Source: Acidobacteriota bacterium (GTDB lineage: Bacteria > Actinomycetota > Acidimicrobiia > Acidimicrobiales > RAAP-2). From it: a stretch of 64,000 nucleotides of DNA. Both the position numbers and the translations under genes were made by a program. Below are positions 42,148-51,320 of the stretch, one piece after another (position 1 is the first letter of the stretch; each line of letters starts with the position of its first letter). A model generated the notes under the pieces. That model was given only the letters and a program-made list of their open reading frames with translations. It searched no databases and was not told the origin of the DNA. The stretch spans positions 62,001 through 126,000 of the forward strand of contig JAGWHY010000002.1 in assembly GCA_028873575.1 (NCBI GenBank), in the 5' to 3' direction.

Positions 42148-43493
42148 CGGAACTTCGCGACGCACGTCGGGTGCACGTCGTGGGCGTCGCGGGCGCGGGC
42201 ATGAGCGCGATCGCGCGACTACTTCTCGAGCGCGGCGCAGTGGTGAGTGGCAGCGATCGTCACGACGTCGCGCGATTACGCGAACTTCGCGCGCACGGCG
42301 CGAGCGTCGTCGTGGGTCACGACCCCGCGGCGGCTGCGGCGGCCGACCTCGTTCTGTGGTCACCGGCGGTGCGCGAGGATGATCCTGATCTCGTCGCGGC
42401 GCGCGCGCACGGCGCGCGACTACTCGCGCGCGCCGATCTCTTTGCCCAACTTAGCGACCTCGCGCCGGTGGTGGGACTCTGTGGAACCCACGGAAAGACG
42501 ACCTCCACCTCAATGTTGATTCACGTCGCGCGCGCCGCGCGCCGCGAGTTGGGTTGGTTGGTCGGGGCGGACGTGACGGGCGTGGGCGCGAACGGCCATT
42601 GGGGCGACGACGGGCTCATCGTCGAAGTCGATGAAAGCTACGGCACGTTCGCCAAGATGACGCCCGCAGCTCTCGGCATACTAAATATTGAGGCCGACCA
42701 CCTGGACCACTACGGCTCGCTTCTCGCCCTCGAGGCGGCGTTCGTCGCGCTCGCGCGCCGCACCCGTGGACCGGTCGTCGGGTGGTCCGACGACGAGGGC
42801 GTCGCGCGGGTGGCGCGGGAACTGCCGGCGATGATTTCGGTGGGTACGCGCGACGCCGACTGGTTGGTGCGCGACGTTCACTTGGAACGCCGGGGCGCTC
42901 GTTTGACGCTCGTCGGACCGAGCGCGACGCTTCATCTGCGTCTGGCGGTGACGGGAGCGCACAACGTCGCCAACGCGGCGGTCGTGGCGGTGCTGGCCCT
43001 GGCCTGGGGCTTCGACGCCGCCGCCGTCCGTGACGGTCTCGCCGCCTTTACCGGGGCCCCGCGACGATTTCAGTACCGTGGCCATTGGCGTGACGCGGAC
43101 GTCTACGAGGACTACGCCCACTTGCCCGGCGAAATCGCCGCGACGCTGCGCGCGACGTTAGCCATTGGCTACGAGCGGCCGCTCGTGGTGTTTCAGCCCC
43201 ATCGCGTGTCGCGCACGGTAGCGCTCGCGGCGGACTTTGCCACCTGTTTTACTGGCGCGACGCGCGTGTTGGTCACCGACCTTTACGACGCGGGCGAGGC
43301 AAATCCCGATCACGTCACGGGCGAGGTCGTGGTGCGTCGCGTCCGCGACGTGTACCCGGACGCGCCCATCTCCTACGTGGGAGCGCTCGCGAACGTGACC
43401 GCGGCCATGGCGCCCTACGGTGACGCGGACGTGGTGTTGTTGCTGGGCGCAGGTGACGTGGGATCGGTGCTCGACGACGTGGTGCGCCCATGA
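42144..43493 (+). CDS. murC: UDP-MurNAc:L-alanine ligase MurC
   Basis: 449 residues. Mur ligase adding the first L-alanine. The Rossmann start VHVVGVAGAGMSAIARLL, the ATP loop GTHGKTT (114-120), EVDESYGTF and NIEADHLDHYG fit MurC. It is somewhat shorter than many MurC proteins, mainly at the C-terminal domain. The GTG start overlaps the murG stop and the gene overlaps murB by four bases. Confidence 0.93.
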   Translation: MTELRDARRVHVVGVAGAGMSAIARLLLERGAVVSGSDRHDVARLRELRAHGASVVVGHDPAAAAAADLVLWSPAVREDDPDLVAARAHGARLLARADLFAQLSDLAPVVGLCGTHGKTTSTSMLIHVARAARRELGWLVGADVTGVGANGHWGDDGLIVEVDESYGTFAKMTPAALGILNIEADHLDHYGSLLALEAAFVALARRTRGPVVGWSDDEGVARVARELPAMISVGTRDADWLVRDVHLERRGARLTLVGPSATLHLRLAVTGAHNVANAAVVAVLALAWGFDAAAVRDGLAAFTGAPRRFQYRGHWRDADVYEDYAHLPGEIAATLRATLAIGYERPLVVFQPHRVSRTVALAADFATCFTGATRVLVTDLYDAGEANPDHVTGEVVVRRVRDVYPDAPISYVGALANVTAAMAPYGDADVVLLLGAGDVGSVLDDVVRP

Positions 43494-44404
43494 TGAATCT
43501 CGACGCGCTGCACGACCTCGGCGCGCCGCTCGTGGCCTTTGACGCGCCCCTTGGTGCACGCACGACCTATCGCGTGGGGGGCAGCGTTCGTGCGCTGGTG
43601 ACGCTTCGTGGGGTGCGCGATCTCGAGCGCGCGAGCGACGCCCTCAAGGAGCTGGCGCCACCGTTCATCGCGGTCGGTAACGGATCAAATCTTTTGGTGA
43701 ACGACGGTCTCCACGACGTCGTCGTGGTCGTGCTCGAGGGCGAATTCGCGGAGCTGCGGTGGACGCGCGAGGACGGTCGTCCCATCGTGACCCTCGGCGG
43801 AGGCGTGGCGCTGCCCACCGCCGCGCGACGACTCGTCAACGAAGGCGTGGTCGGCTTCGAATGGGCGGTGGGCGTGCCGGGAACGCTGGGCGGGGCGGTC
43901 GCGATGAACGCCGGCGGGCACGGATCGGATATGGCGCGACACGTGCTCGACGTTCGACGCTGGCGCGATGGCCGGATTGAAACCGTGCCGGCGGCGGCGT
44001 TGGCGTTGGGATACCGCACGAGTGCGCTCCGCGACGGCGACCTGGTGCTCGAGGCGAGGCTGGCGCTCGACGTCGGCAACGTGGTTCAGGCCAAGGAGCG
44101 CCTCTCCGAGATCGTGCGATGGCGACGCGCGCACCAACCCGGGGGCCACAACGCGGGGAGCGTCTTTCGCAATCCGCCCGGTGACGCCGCGGCGCGCCTT
44201 ATCGAAAGCGTCGGCGCGAAGGGCCTGCGGTGGCGCAGCGCGATGGTCAGTGAGAAGCACGCCAACTTCATCCAGGCCGATCCCGACGGTCACGCGTTCG
44301 ACGTGTACGAACTGATGGGCGTCGTACGTCAACGAGTGTTCGAGGGGACCGGCGTCCTCTTGGAGCGAGAGAATCGTCTCCTCGGTTTTGAGGAGGGTCC
44401 GTGA
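43490..44404 (+). CDS. murB: UDP-N-acetylenolpyruvoylglucosamine reductase MurB
   Basis: 304 residues. Flavoenzyme reducing the enolpyruvyl group to make UDP-MurNAc. TTYRVGGSVRALV, the FAD loop AVGNGSNLLVNDG, GVPGTLGGAVAMNAGGHG and GSVFRNPPGDAAARLIESVGAKG are diagnostic. The lack of the extra C-terminal loop of E. coli MurB and the H-A-N-F sequence near the end place it in the short, type II group. Start ATG overlaps the murC stop (ATGA). Confidence 0.94.
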   Translation: MMNLDALHDLGAPLVAFDAPLGARTTYRVGGSVRALVTLRGVRDLERASDALKELAPPFIAVGNGSNLLVNDGLHDVVVVVLEGEFAELRWTREDGRPIVTLGGGVALPTAARRLVNEGVVGFEWAVGVPGTLGGAVAMNAGGHGSDMARHVLDVRRWRDGRIETVPAAALALGYRTSALRDGDLVLEARLALDVGNVVQAKERLSEIVRWRRAHQPGGHNAGSVFRNPPGDAAARLIESVGAKGLRWRSAMVSEKHANFIQADPDGHAFDVYELMGVVRQRVFEGTGVLLERENRLLGFEEGP

Positions 44405-45270
44405 GTCGACGTCGCGCGAGTGACGTCGCGCGCCCCGCGCGCGCCAAGGGACGAGGACCGCGCGTCGCGAGTCGACGGGACCGCGCGACGCGTCCGGTCG
44501 CGCGAGATCGCTCCCCTCGCGCCACGACGACCAACCAGGCACGTGCGGCCCGCACCCCGTCGCGTCGCCGTCGGGGACTGTGGATTGGTGCCGCGTCACT
44601 GCTCATTCTCGCCAGCCTCGGCGTCGGCGCGCGCTGGGTGCTCCAGCAACCCTTCTTTCGCGTGCAGCACGTCACGATTATCGGACTACGCCACGAATCG
44701 CGTTCGGCGGTGCTACGCGTCAGCGGTCTCGGTGATCGACCTCCGATGTGGTCGCTGAGCGCGCGACGGGTTCGCGCGCGACTCGAGCGATTCGCGTGGA
44801 TTGACACGGTCAGCCTGCAGAAGCGTTGGCCGAACTCCGTCGTGGTGAAGGTGACCGAAGCGTCCCCGGTGGCGGTCGCCTTTAAGAGTGGCCACGTGCT
44901 GGAGTACGTCTCGTCGAGTGGACGCGACCTTGGCGTCGCGCCCCTGAGCGCGAATCTTCCGACGCTGAGCTACGCCGGCGTCGTGACGCCGTGGCCTTAC
45001 GCGAAGGCCGCGCGCGCCAGCGCCTACGTCGCGAGTCGGCTGCCGAAGGCTTTCGCGGCCCAGGTCTCCGTGATTAGCGAGAGCACGAAGGGCGTCGTCT
45101 CGCTCAAAATGACGACGCCGGTGACCTTCGTGTTGGGTCCGGCGACCAACCTCCACGCCAAGTTCGTCGCCGTGGCGTCGGTCATCGCCCATAGCACGTT
45201 GGGGCCCGGCGACGTCGTGGACGTGACGGTCCCCGACGAGTTGGCGGTGACGGGGCCGCCACCCTCCTAG
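44401..45270 (+). CDS. ftsQ: Cell-division protein FtsQ
   Basis: 289 residues. A long, Arg-rich cytoplasmic tail (about 1-58), one membrane span (about 60-79), then a POTRA domain (FFRVQHVTIIGLRHESRSAVLR...) and the FtsQ beta domain. It scaffolds the FtsW-FtsI complex with FtsL. The tail is unusually rich in Arg and Ala and lies in a very GC-rich stretch. The GTG start overlaps the murB stop. A promoter for ftsZ follows. Confidence 0.9.
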   Translation: MSRRRASDVARPARAKGRGPRVASRRDRATRPVARDRSPRATTTNQARAARTPSRRRRGLWIGAASLLILASLGVGARWVLQQPFFRVQHVTIIGLRHESRSAVLRVSGLGDRPPMWSLSARRVRARLERFAWIDTVSLQKRWPNSVVVKVTEASPVAVAFKSGHVLEYVSSSGRDLGVAPLSANLPTLSYAGVVTPWPYAKAARASAYVASRLPKAFAAQVSVISESTKGVVSLKMTTPVTFVLGPATNLHAKFVAVASVIAHSTLGPGDVVDVTVPDELAVTGPPPS

Positions 45271-45278
45271 ACAGGCAT

Positions 45279-45307
45279 TTGACCACGTAGGGGGGGCTGA
45301 CTAGCCT
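45279..45307 (+). promoter_or_regulatory. Promoter upstream of ftsZ
   Basis: TTGACC (45279-45284), a 17-bp spacer, TAGCCT (45302-45307), in the 110-bp ftsQ-ftsZ gap. It would give ftsZ its own transcript with a leader of about 67 bases carrying GGGGAG. Confidence 0.6.
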
Positions 45308-45380
45308 TCAAAGACTGTTCGCCTCAGCGTGGACCCATGCCAGCGGTGCCACAATAGAAGAGTTAAGTCAAGGGGAGCCC

Positions 45381-46466
45381 ATGAGTCTCAATCAGACCAA
45401 CTACCACGCCATTATCAAGGTGATTGGCGTGGGGGGTGGTGGCGTGAACGCCGTCAATCGAATGGTCTCGTCGGGACTGCGCAATATCGAATTCATCGCG
45501 GCCAACACCGACGCCCAGGCGCTGCTGCTTTCCGAGGCCGACCTCAAGATCGACATCGGTCGTCAGTTGACGCGTGGACTCGGCGCGGGCTCGGACCCCG
45601 AGATCGGCCGTCAGGCCGCCGAAGACCACCGCGCCGAGATCGAAGAGGCGCTCAAGGACACCGACATGGTTTTCATTACGGCTGGTGAGGGCGGCGGCAC
45701 GGGTACCGGCGCGGCCCCGGTCGTGGCGGAGATTGCCCGATCCATGGGAATATTGACCATCGGCGTCGTGACGCGGCCGTTCGCCTTCGAGGGTCGCACC
45801 AGGGCGAATCAGGCCGAAAAGGGCATTCAGGCCCTACGGGACAAGGTGGACACGTTAATCGTGATCCCCAACGACCGACTGCTTTCGGTCACGGCGGCCG
45901 ACACGTCGATGCTCGACGCCTTCAAGATCGCCGACGACGTGCTGCTCTCCGCGGTGCGTGGCGTCACGGACTTGATTACGGTTCCTGGTCTCATTAACAC
46001 GGACTTCGCCGACGTCAACACCGTCATGCGCAACGCCGGCACGGCGATCATGGGTGTCGGCACGTCGACGGGTGAGGGTCGCGCCGTGAACGCCGCACGC
46101 GCGGCGATTACGTCGCCGCTCCTCGAGGCCTCGATTGATGGCGCGCGCGGCATTTTGATGAACATCGTGGGTGGACCAGGCGTGACCTTGAGTGAGGTCA
46201 CCCAAGCGGCGGAGATCATCCACTCGGTCGCGCACCCGGACGCCAACATCATCTTTGGCAGCGTGATTGACGAAACGATTGGCGAGGCCGTGCGGGTGAC
46301 GGTGATCGCGGCGGGCTTCGACCAAAACGCGAAGCCGACCCCGTCCACGATCGCGCATCCCGTGATGACGGAGGGACCCAAGAGCGACGTGTTCACGAGT
46401 ACGGCAACCGGCGACGACTTCTTTGACGTCGGCGGCGATGACGACCTCCCCAGCTTCCTTCGATAA
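45381..46466 (+). CDS. ftsZ: Cell-division GTPase FtsZ
   Basis: 361 residues, tubulin homologue. The GTP-binding tubulin signature GGGTGTG is at 104-110, [17 protein letters not shown] is the nucleotide start and NTDAQAL follows. The linker is very short, and the C-terminal peptide DDLPSFLR should bind SepF and other partners. It assembles into the Z ring. GGGGAG lies before the ATG. The yggS start lies inside its 3' end. Confidence 0.97.
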   Translation: MSLNQTNYHAIIKVIGVGGGGVNAVNRMVSSGLRNIEFIAANTDAQALLLSEADLKIDIGRQLTRGLGAGSDPEIGRQAAEDHRAEIEEALKDTDMVFITAGEGGGTGTGAAPVVAEIARSMGILTIGVVTRPFAFEGRTRANQAEKGIQALRDKVDTLIVIPNDRLLSVTAADTSMLDAFKIADDVLLSAVRGVTDLITVPGLINTDFADVNTVMRNAGTAIMGVGTSTGEGRAVNAARAAITSPLLEASIDGARGILMNIVGGPGVTLSEVTQAAEIIHSVAHPDANIIFGSVIDETIGEAVRVTVIAAGFDQNAKPTPSTIAHPVMTEGPKSDVFTSTATGDDFFDVGGDDDLPSFLR

Positions 46467-47115
46467 CTCGGCGCTGATCGCGCGCGTCGCGGCCAATCTC
46501 GCGGACGTTCGCGCGAGAATCGCCCGTACGGGCGTCGACCCCTCGTCGGTACGCGTCGTGGCGGTCTCGAAAACCTTTGACGCGTCGTACGTGAACGTCG
46601 CGGCGGCGCTGGGGCTCACGACCGTGGGCGAGAACTACGTCGACGAACTGTGCGCCAAGCGCGCGCGGGTGGACGCGGACGTGCGGTGGCACTACTTGGG
46701 CGCGCTGCAGTCGAACAAGATCGCGCGCGCGCTCGCGTGTGCCGACGTGCTGTGTGGGGTCTCGCGGGCGAAGGAGATCGTCAAGATCGCGCGGTTGCGA
46801 CCCGCGGCCACGATTGACGTGCAGGTCGACTTCACCTCGCTCGCGACGCGCAACGGCGCGGCGCCCGAGGAGGTGGGGTCGCTCGTCGCCCTGGCGCGTG
46901 AGCAGGGCCTCGAGGTTCGCGCCTTGATGACCGTCGCGCCACCGTCACCCGACGCCGCCGCCACCGCCTTCGCGGCTACGTCGGCGCTCGCCAACGAATT
47001 GGGCGTTGGCGAACGCTCGATGGGTATGAGCGACGACTTGGAAATCGCCTGCCGGGCGGGGTCGACCGAACTTCGTATTGGACGGGCCCTCTTTGGCCCT
47101 CGAGTGAACGCCTGA
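46438..47115 (+). CDS. yggS: PLP homeostasis protein (YggS/PROSC family)
   Basis: 225 residues from the ATG at 46438. A TIM-barrel PLP-binding protein with no known enzymatic reaction that buffers free pyridoxal phosphate. The lysine is in [57 protein letters not shown] are diagnostic. The start overlaps ftsZ by 29 bases; another ATG 15 bases earlier is possible. The position between ftsZ and sepF is conserved in many Gram-positives. Confidence 0.93.
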   Translation: MTTSPASFDNSALIARVAANLADVRARIARTGVDPSSVRVVAVSKTFDASYVNVAAALGLTTVGENYVDELCAKRARVDADVRWHYLGALQSNKIARALACADVLCGVSRAKEIVKIARLRPAATIDVQVDFTSLATRNGAAPEEVGSLVALAREQGLEVRALMTVAPPSPDAAATAFAATSALANELGVGERSMGMSDDLEIACRAGSTELRIGRALFGPRVNA

Positions 47116-47166
47116 CGCCCTGGCCTAACATGGGTCCGGGCGCAACGGCCACAAGGAGAACACAGC

Positions 47167-47766
47167 ATGAAAGAACGAATGCGGGGCTTCCTGGGCTTCT
47201 TGGGACTCGTGGAAGACGAGTACGGGGAGTACGGACCGTCCAGTGCTCCTCGACCCTTCAGCGAGTCCGTGGCCGATGAGCCCGAGTGGAGCACCCAAGC
47301 CGCCGCGCCGACCCCCTCGCCGGTGCGGACGTTTCCCACGACGCCGTCCTCGGGACCATCACTACGTCCCGTGGTCCCCGCCGCCCCCGCGCCGAGTGCG
47401 CTGCGCCCCGTGAGTTCGAATCCCGTGCCGCGCGTGCCGTCGACGCCGACGGGCGCGCGGACCATTTCGTCGTTTTCCTCCGAGCGCGACCTTGTCGTGG
47501 TCACGCCACAGGCCTACGACGACTCTCGTCGCATCACCGATCACCTGCGCGCCAATCGCGCGGTCGTCTTGACCACCCTCGGAGTCGAGCAGTCACTGGC
47601 CCGACGCCTGGTTGACTTCACCGCCGGCACGGCGTACGCGCTCAACGCGCGCATTGAGCCCTTGCTGCGCGGGGTGTACCTCATTTCACCTCAGGGCCTC
47701 TACGTCGGGCCCGACGTGAAAGAGCGCCTGCGCAGTGGAGATTACGCCGGGTTTGACCAGGCATGA
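47167..47766 (+). CDS. sepF: Cell-division protein SepF
   Basis: 199 residues. The amphipathic N-terminal helix (MKERMRGFLGFLGL) anchors to the membrane; a Pro/Ser-rich linker (about 25-95) leads to the SepF domain with VVVTPQAYDDSRRITDHLRANRAVVL and RRLVDFTAGTAYAL. In actinobacteria it tethers FtsZ to the membrane. AAGGAG precedes the ATG by eight bases, and TAACAT at 47126-47131 may be a -10. The stop overlaps yggT (ATGA). Confidence 0.94.
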   Translation: MKERMRGFLGFLGLVEDEYGEYGPSSAPRPFSESVADEPEWSTQAAAPTPSPVRTFPTTPSSGPSLRPVVPAAPAPSALRPVSSNPVPRVPSTPTGARTISSFSSERDLVVVTPQAYDDSRRITDHLRANRAVVLTTLGVEQSLARRLVDFTAGTAYALNARIEPLLRGVYLISPQGLYVGPDVKERLRSGDYAGFDQA

Positions 47767-48008
47767 GTCTCGTTCACGGATTAATTAGCCTCTACATCTG
47801 GGTCCTGATTATCGCCGCGCTGCTGAGCTGGATTCCGAGTTCGCAAGGTGGCGTCGGTACGGTCAAACGCGTGCTCGCGCGCGCCACCGAGCCGGTACTC
47901 CTGCCGCTGCGTCAGATACTGCCGCGGCCGAACTTTGGCGGCGTGGGCATCGACTTGTCGGTGCTCGTCGCCATCATTCTGCTCGAAGTCATCAACAGCC
48001 TCATCTAA
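47763..48008 (+). CDS. YggT-family membrane protein
   Basis: 81 residues with two hydrophobic spans, near 5-24 and 55-78. ILLEVINSLI at the end and the RQILPRPNFGGVGIDLSVLVAIILL segment fit the YggT family, which accompanies sepF and divIVA in many genomes; its role in division or osmotic response is not settled. The ATG overlaps the sepF stop. Confidence 0.9.
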   Translation: MSLVHGLISLYIWVLIIAALLSWIPSSQGGVGTVKRVLARATEPVLLPLRQILPRPNFGGVGIDLSVLVAIILLEVINSLI

Positions 48009-48043
48009 CCCGACGAATCCAAATTCACGAAAGGTCCGAGCGA

Positions 48044-48049
48044 TAGGGT
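48044..48049 (+). promoter_or_regulatory. -10 box (TAGGGT) for leaderless divIVA
   Basis: TAGGGT, six bases (GGCTCC), then the ATG at 48056; no ribosome-binding site. It would separate divIVA from the upstream operon. Confidence 0.55.
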
Positions 48050-48055
48050 GGCTCC

Positions 48056-48814
48056 ATGGACAGCACCGAGCACGCCTCGTCAGCCTTAGACGCGATCGAA
48101 ACAGTGGCCTTCAAAGTAGGCCTCAAGGGATACAACGTCGACGAGGTCGACGACTTCTTGGAGCGACTCGCCGTCGAGACGCGTCAGCTCAAAGACTTGG
48201 TACAACAGCAGCGCCAACAGCTTCGTCAGGCATCTGAGCGCATCGCCCAACTTGACGCCCGTGGCTCCGCGCCCGCCGCTCCCGCTCCCGCACCCGCTCC
48301 GGCGCCGGTAGCGACGACGCGAGGAGCGAGTGGCGGCGCCGAACAGATCACGTCGATGATCGCCATGGCGCAGCAGTTCATCGAATCGGCGCAACACGAG
48401 GCGCAGAATAAGGCCAAGGAGCTGACCACCGCGGCGCAAGAGCGCGCGCGCGAGATCGTCGCGGAAGCTCGTTCGCGCGCCGAAGACGAGGTCAATCGAT
48501 TGAACGGCCTCAAACAGCGTCTGAGTGAAGACGTGGACACGCTCGCGCGGCAACTCGAAGCCGAGCGCGCTCGGTTAGGTGGCTGGCTCGCCGAATTCAC
48601 GCGCTGGGTTGAGTCTTCGTTGCAGGTCGCGACGACGCCGAAGCCGGTTCGTGAGAGCGCGCCGGAGCCACCGACCGTCGCGCCCGCGTCCGCGCCTTCA
48701 GCGCCCGTGACCGCACTTCGCCAGACACCCCCTCCGGCCCCGCCGCCGGCACCGGCGCCCACCATCGGTCAGGTGCTGAACTTCGATCAAAGTTCGCGCG
48801 ACGAACGTTCGTAG
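48056..48814 (+). CDS. DivIVA-domain polar growth/division protein (Wag31-like)
   Basis: 252 residues. The DivIVA N-terminus is AFKVGLKGYNVDEVDDFLERL, which binds curved membranes, followed by coiled coil (about 35-65), an Ala/Pro linker, a second long coiled coil (about 95-190) and a Pro/Ala-rich tail. Wag31/DivIVA proteins organise polar or septal wall growth in actinobacteria. It lies directly downstream of yggT as in many genomes. Confidence 0.9.
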   Translation: MDSTEHASSALDAIETVAFKVGLKGYNVDEVDDFLERLAVETRQLKDLVQQQRQQLRQASERIAQLDARGSAPAAPAPAPAPAPVATTRGASGGAEQITSMIAMAQQFIESAQHEAQNKAKELTTAAQERAREIVAEARSRAEDEVNRLNGLKQRLSEDVDTLARQLEAERARLGGWLAEFTRWVESSLQVATTPKPVRESAPEPPTVAPASAPSAPVTALRQTPPPAPPPAPAPTIGQVLNFDQSSRDERS

Positions 48815-48874
48815 GCCCGCCGTCGACTGGTAACGTCGGCAGGCATTGTTTAGGGCAACGCGAAGGAGCTCATA

Positions 48875-49897
48875 ATGGCGGCGAACGCTAAATCGACGAA
48901 GAAGGCCGCGCCAGCGAAGAAGGCCGTCGCCAAGAAGGCGCCCGCGAAGGCGCCCGCGAAGAAGGCCGCGCCAGCGAAGAAGGCCGTCGCCAAGAAGGCG
49001 CCCGCGAAGGCGCCCGTGAAGAAGGTCGCCGCCGCGAAGTCGACCGCAAAATCGACGACCACGAGCAAGATCAACGCCCAAAAGGCAAAGGAAGTCGCCG
49101 CCGCGAAGGCGCTGAAGGAACGCGAGGCCAAGGCGAAAGACGCCGAGCGCCGCGCCGCCCAAAAAGCGAAGGAAGCCGCCGCCGCGAAGGCGCTGAAGGA
49201 ACGCGAGGCCAAGGCGAAGGCCGCCGCCCGTGAAAAAGCCGCACTCGAGCGAGCGAAGGCCGCCGCCGCCGCGAAGGCGCTGAAGGAACGCGAGGCCAAG
49301 GCTCGACTTGCCGCGAAGGAGCGAGAGGTTCAGCGCAAGGCGCGCGAAAAGGCGGCCGCGGAGGCGAAGAAGCAACGTGAAATTGACGCGAAGCGCAAGG
49401 CCGTCGAGGCGGAGAAGTTGCGTAAGCAGCGCGAGATTGAACGCCGCGAGGCCGAAGAGCGCAAGCGCCAAGAGCGTCGCGAGGCCGAAGAGCGCAAGCG
49501 CGTCGAAGCGCTCGAACGCAAAATGCACTCGAAGCCCTACGCGGACGATCACGCGTTTCTCGAAGAACTTCGCGGGCTCCTGCTCGAGGCGCGGGCCGCG
49601 ACCCAAGCACAGATCAGTCAGAGTGAGTCCGAAGCTAACGAGATGTTGGTTGACCGGGAGCGTCTGGAGTACGACGACGAGGACGGTTCGAGCGTCGCGT
49701 CGGACATCCAACGCGACCAGTTGAAAGAGTTCGCGTCGATGCTGCGTCTGAAGGTTGACGAAATCGACGTGGCGCTCGCTCGCGTGGACGACGGGAGCTA
49801 CGGACGTTGCGACGAGTGCTTCGAACCGATCTCGCGCGCTCGGCTGCAGGCTCAAGTCCCGGTCTTTACGTGCGTCTCGTGTCGCGCCAGCGTTTAG
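48875..49897 (+). CDS. Histone-H1-like / coiled-coil / DksA-TraR zinc-finger fusion protein
   Basis: 340 residues in three parts. Residues 1-65 are AAPAKKAVAKKAPAK-type repeats, like histone H1 or mycobacterial HupB tails. Residues 66-215 are a charged, almost pure helical coiled coil with three ALKEREAKA repeats. The end (about 225-340) is a DksA/TraR-type domain with a C4 zinc finger, CDECFEPISRARLQAQVPVFTCVSC. Similar TraR-like proteins lie between divIVA and lspA in actinobacteria, but the DNA-binding tail is striking. It may bind DNA non-specifically and touch RNA polymerase (inference). AAGGAG precedes the ATG. The last residues overlap lspA in another frame. Confidence 0.82.
   Translation: MAANAKSTKKAAPAKKAVAKKAPAKAPAKKAAPAKKAVAKKAPAKAPVKKVAAAKSTAKSTTTSKINAQKAKEVAAAKALKEREAKAKDAERRAAQKAKEAAAAKALKEREAKAKAAAREKAALERAKAAAAAKALKEREAKARLAAKEREVQRKAREKAAAEAKKQREIDAKRKAVEAEKLRKQREIERREAEERKRQERREAEERKRVEALERKMHSKPYADDHAFLEELRGLLLEARAATQAQISQSESEANEMLVDRERLEYDDEDGSSVASDIQRDQLKEFASMLRLKVDEIDVALARVDDGSYGRCDECFEPISRARLQAQVPVFTCVSCRASV
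48901..49020 (+). repeat. Perfect-length 60-bp tandem duplication within the fusion gene
   Basis: Bases 48901-48960 and 48961-49020 are identical except for one position (C at 48957, T at 49017). The unit keeps the frame, adding 20 residues of the Lys/Ala-rich tail. Further partial repeats of the coiled-coil codons occur near 49097, 49178 and 49265. Confidence 0.95.
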
Positions 49898-50352
49898 GCG
49901 GACGCGACGTTCTTCTTTTGAGCGGCGTGGCGCTAGTGACCGCGCTCGGCGACCTCGTGACGAAGGACTGGGCACGTCACGCCCTGGCCCAGCACGCGCG
50001 TCACGTCGTGGGGCCGTGGTGGTGGCGACTCAGCTACAACACGGGGATGTCGTTTTCGATGAATCCGTCCGGCCCTCGTTGGACGTCACTACTGACGGTG
50101 GTGGTGCTACTCGTCGTGGGCTACTTCGCGTGGCGCGCCAAGAACGTAGTGAGCCGAGTGGGTTTCGGCCTGGTGCTGGGCGGGGGAGTCGGTAACCTGC
50201 TCGACCGAGTGACCGCCACGCCACCGCGCGTGACGGACTTTGTCGCCGTTGGTCCGTTTCCGATCTTCAACCTGGCCGACGCCGCGATTACCGTGGGCGT
50301 CGTGATCGTGCTGGTGGCGACGTGGCGCGCGGCGCCGCAGGGCGTCTCGTGA
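49870..50352 (+). CDS. lspA: Lipoprotein signal peptidase LspA
   Basis: 160 residues with four hydrophobic spans. It cleaves signal peptides of lipoproteins. The aspartyl-protease blocks are YNTGMSFSM, GGGVGNLLDR and VTDFVAVGPFPIFNLADAAI, with the two catalytic aspartates in the last two. The start is uncertain because it overlaps the DksA-like gene: GTG at 49870 (28 bp overlap) or GTG at 49879. The stop overlaps the pseudouridine synthase gene (GTGA). Confidence 0.92.
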   Translation: MRLVSRQRLGGRDVLLLSGVALVTALGDLVTKDWARHALAQHARHVVGPWWWRLSYNTGMSFSMNPSGPRWTSLLTVVVLLVVGYFAWRAKNVVSRVGFGLVLGGGVGNLLDRVTATPPRVTDFVAVGPFPIFNLADAAITVGVVIVLVATWRAAPQGVS

Positions 50353-51320
50353 GTACCTCCGACTACGACGCCTTCGACGGGGACGTCCTCGACCTGGTTA
50401 TTCCCGGGGCGCTGGCGAACGTGCGCGTTGATCGCGCCTTGTCGATGCTCACGGGACTCTCGCGGGCCGAGGCTAACGCGGTGATCGCGAGCGGCGTGGT
50501 GCTGCTGGACGCGAAAGTCGTCACCAAGGCGTCACTCGTGCTCGGCGAAGGACAGCACCTGCGTGCGCAACTGCCGCCGCCGGACGACGGAGAAGTCGCC
50601 GCCGACGCCAACGTACCGGTCGAGGTCGTCCACGACGGAAGTGACTTCGTCGTCGTCAATAAAATGCCCGGTCAAGTAGTGCATCCTGGGGCTGGTCAAC
50701 GCGACGGCACGTTGGTGGCGGGCCTACTGGCACGCTACCCACGGCTGCGCGAACTCAGCCGCGAGGGACTGTGTGAGCCTCAACGACCCGGCGTCGTACA
50801 CCGTCTCGATAAGGGGACGTCGGGACTCTTAGTGGTCGCGACGACGCCAGAGGGATTCGTAAACCTCTCGTCGCAACTTCGAGAACGAACGATGGAGCGC
50901 ACGTACCTCGGCTTAGTGGAGGGTCACGTCGCCGAGGAGCGGGGTGTGGTGGACGCGCCCCTGGGTCGATCAACGCGCACGCCAACGTTGATGACCGTGC
51001 GCGCCGACGGACGACCCGCGCGCACCGGGTACCGGGTCGTGGGACGACTCGACAAGCCGCATCGCGTCTCGCTGCTCGAACTGAAGTTGGAAACGGGTCG
51101 AACGCATCAAATACGCGTCCACGTCGCGACGATCGGTCACCCCGTCGTCAATGATCTACGTTACGGCCACCGTCGCGATCGGCGACTCGACGAGGAGCGA
51201 TTCTTCCTGCATTCGACGACCCTGGCCTTCGACGATCCGCGTTCGGGTGAGCGGGTACGCACGCACGCGCCGTTGCCCGACGACTTAGCGCCCCTGGTGG
51301 CCGAACTGAACGTCGACTAG
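50349..51320 (+). CDS. RluD/RluA-family 23S rRNA pseudouridine synthase
   Basis: 323 residues. An N-terminal S4 RNA-binding domain (about 15-75) precedes the catalytic domain with Asp154 in HRLDKGTSGLLV, and LETGRTHQIRVHVATIGHPVVNDLRYG later. It converts uridines in ribosomal RNA to pseudouridine; the exact sites are not readable. The lspA-rluD order is typical in bacteria. Start GTG overlaps lspA; the stop overlaps the convergent sigma-factor gene by four bases. Confidence 0.93.
   Translation: MSTSDYDAFDGDVLDLVIPGALANVRVDRALSMLTGLSRAEANAVIASGVVLLDAKVVTKASLVLGEGQHLRAQLPPPDDGEVAADANVPVEVVHDGSDFVVVNKMPGQVVHPGAGQRDGTLVAGLLARYPRLRELSREGLCEPQRPGVVHRLDKGTSGLLVVATTPEGFVNLSSQLRERTMERTYLGLVEGHVAEERGVVDAPLGRSTRTPTLMTVRADGRPARTGYRVVGRLDKPHRVSLLELKLETGRTHQIRVHVATIGHPVVNDLRYGHRRDRRLDEERFFLHSTTLAFDDPRSGERVRTHAPLPDDLAPLVAELNVD

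Noticed and set aside
48698..49975. A 425-codon open frame antisense to the histone-like/DksA gene, with Leu/Gly/Arg-rich repeats
   Set aside because: It mirrors the Lys/Ala repeat codons of the real gene on the other strand, has no family resemblance, and lies antisense to three well-supported starts and stops.
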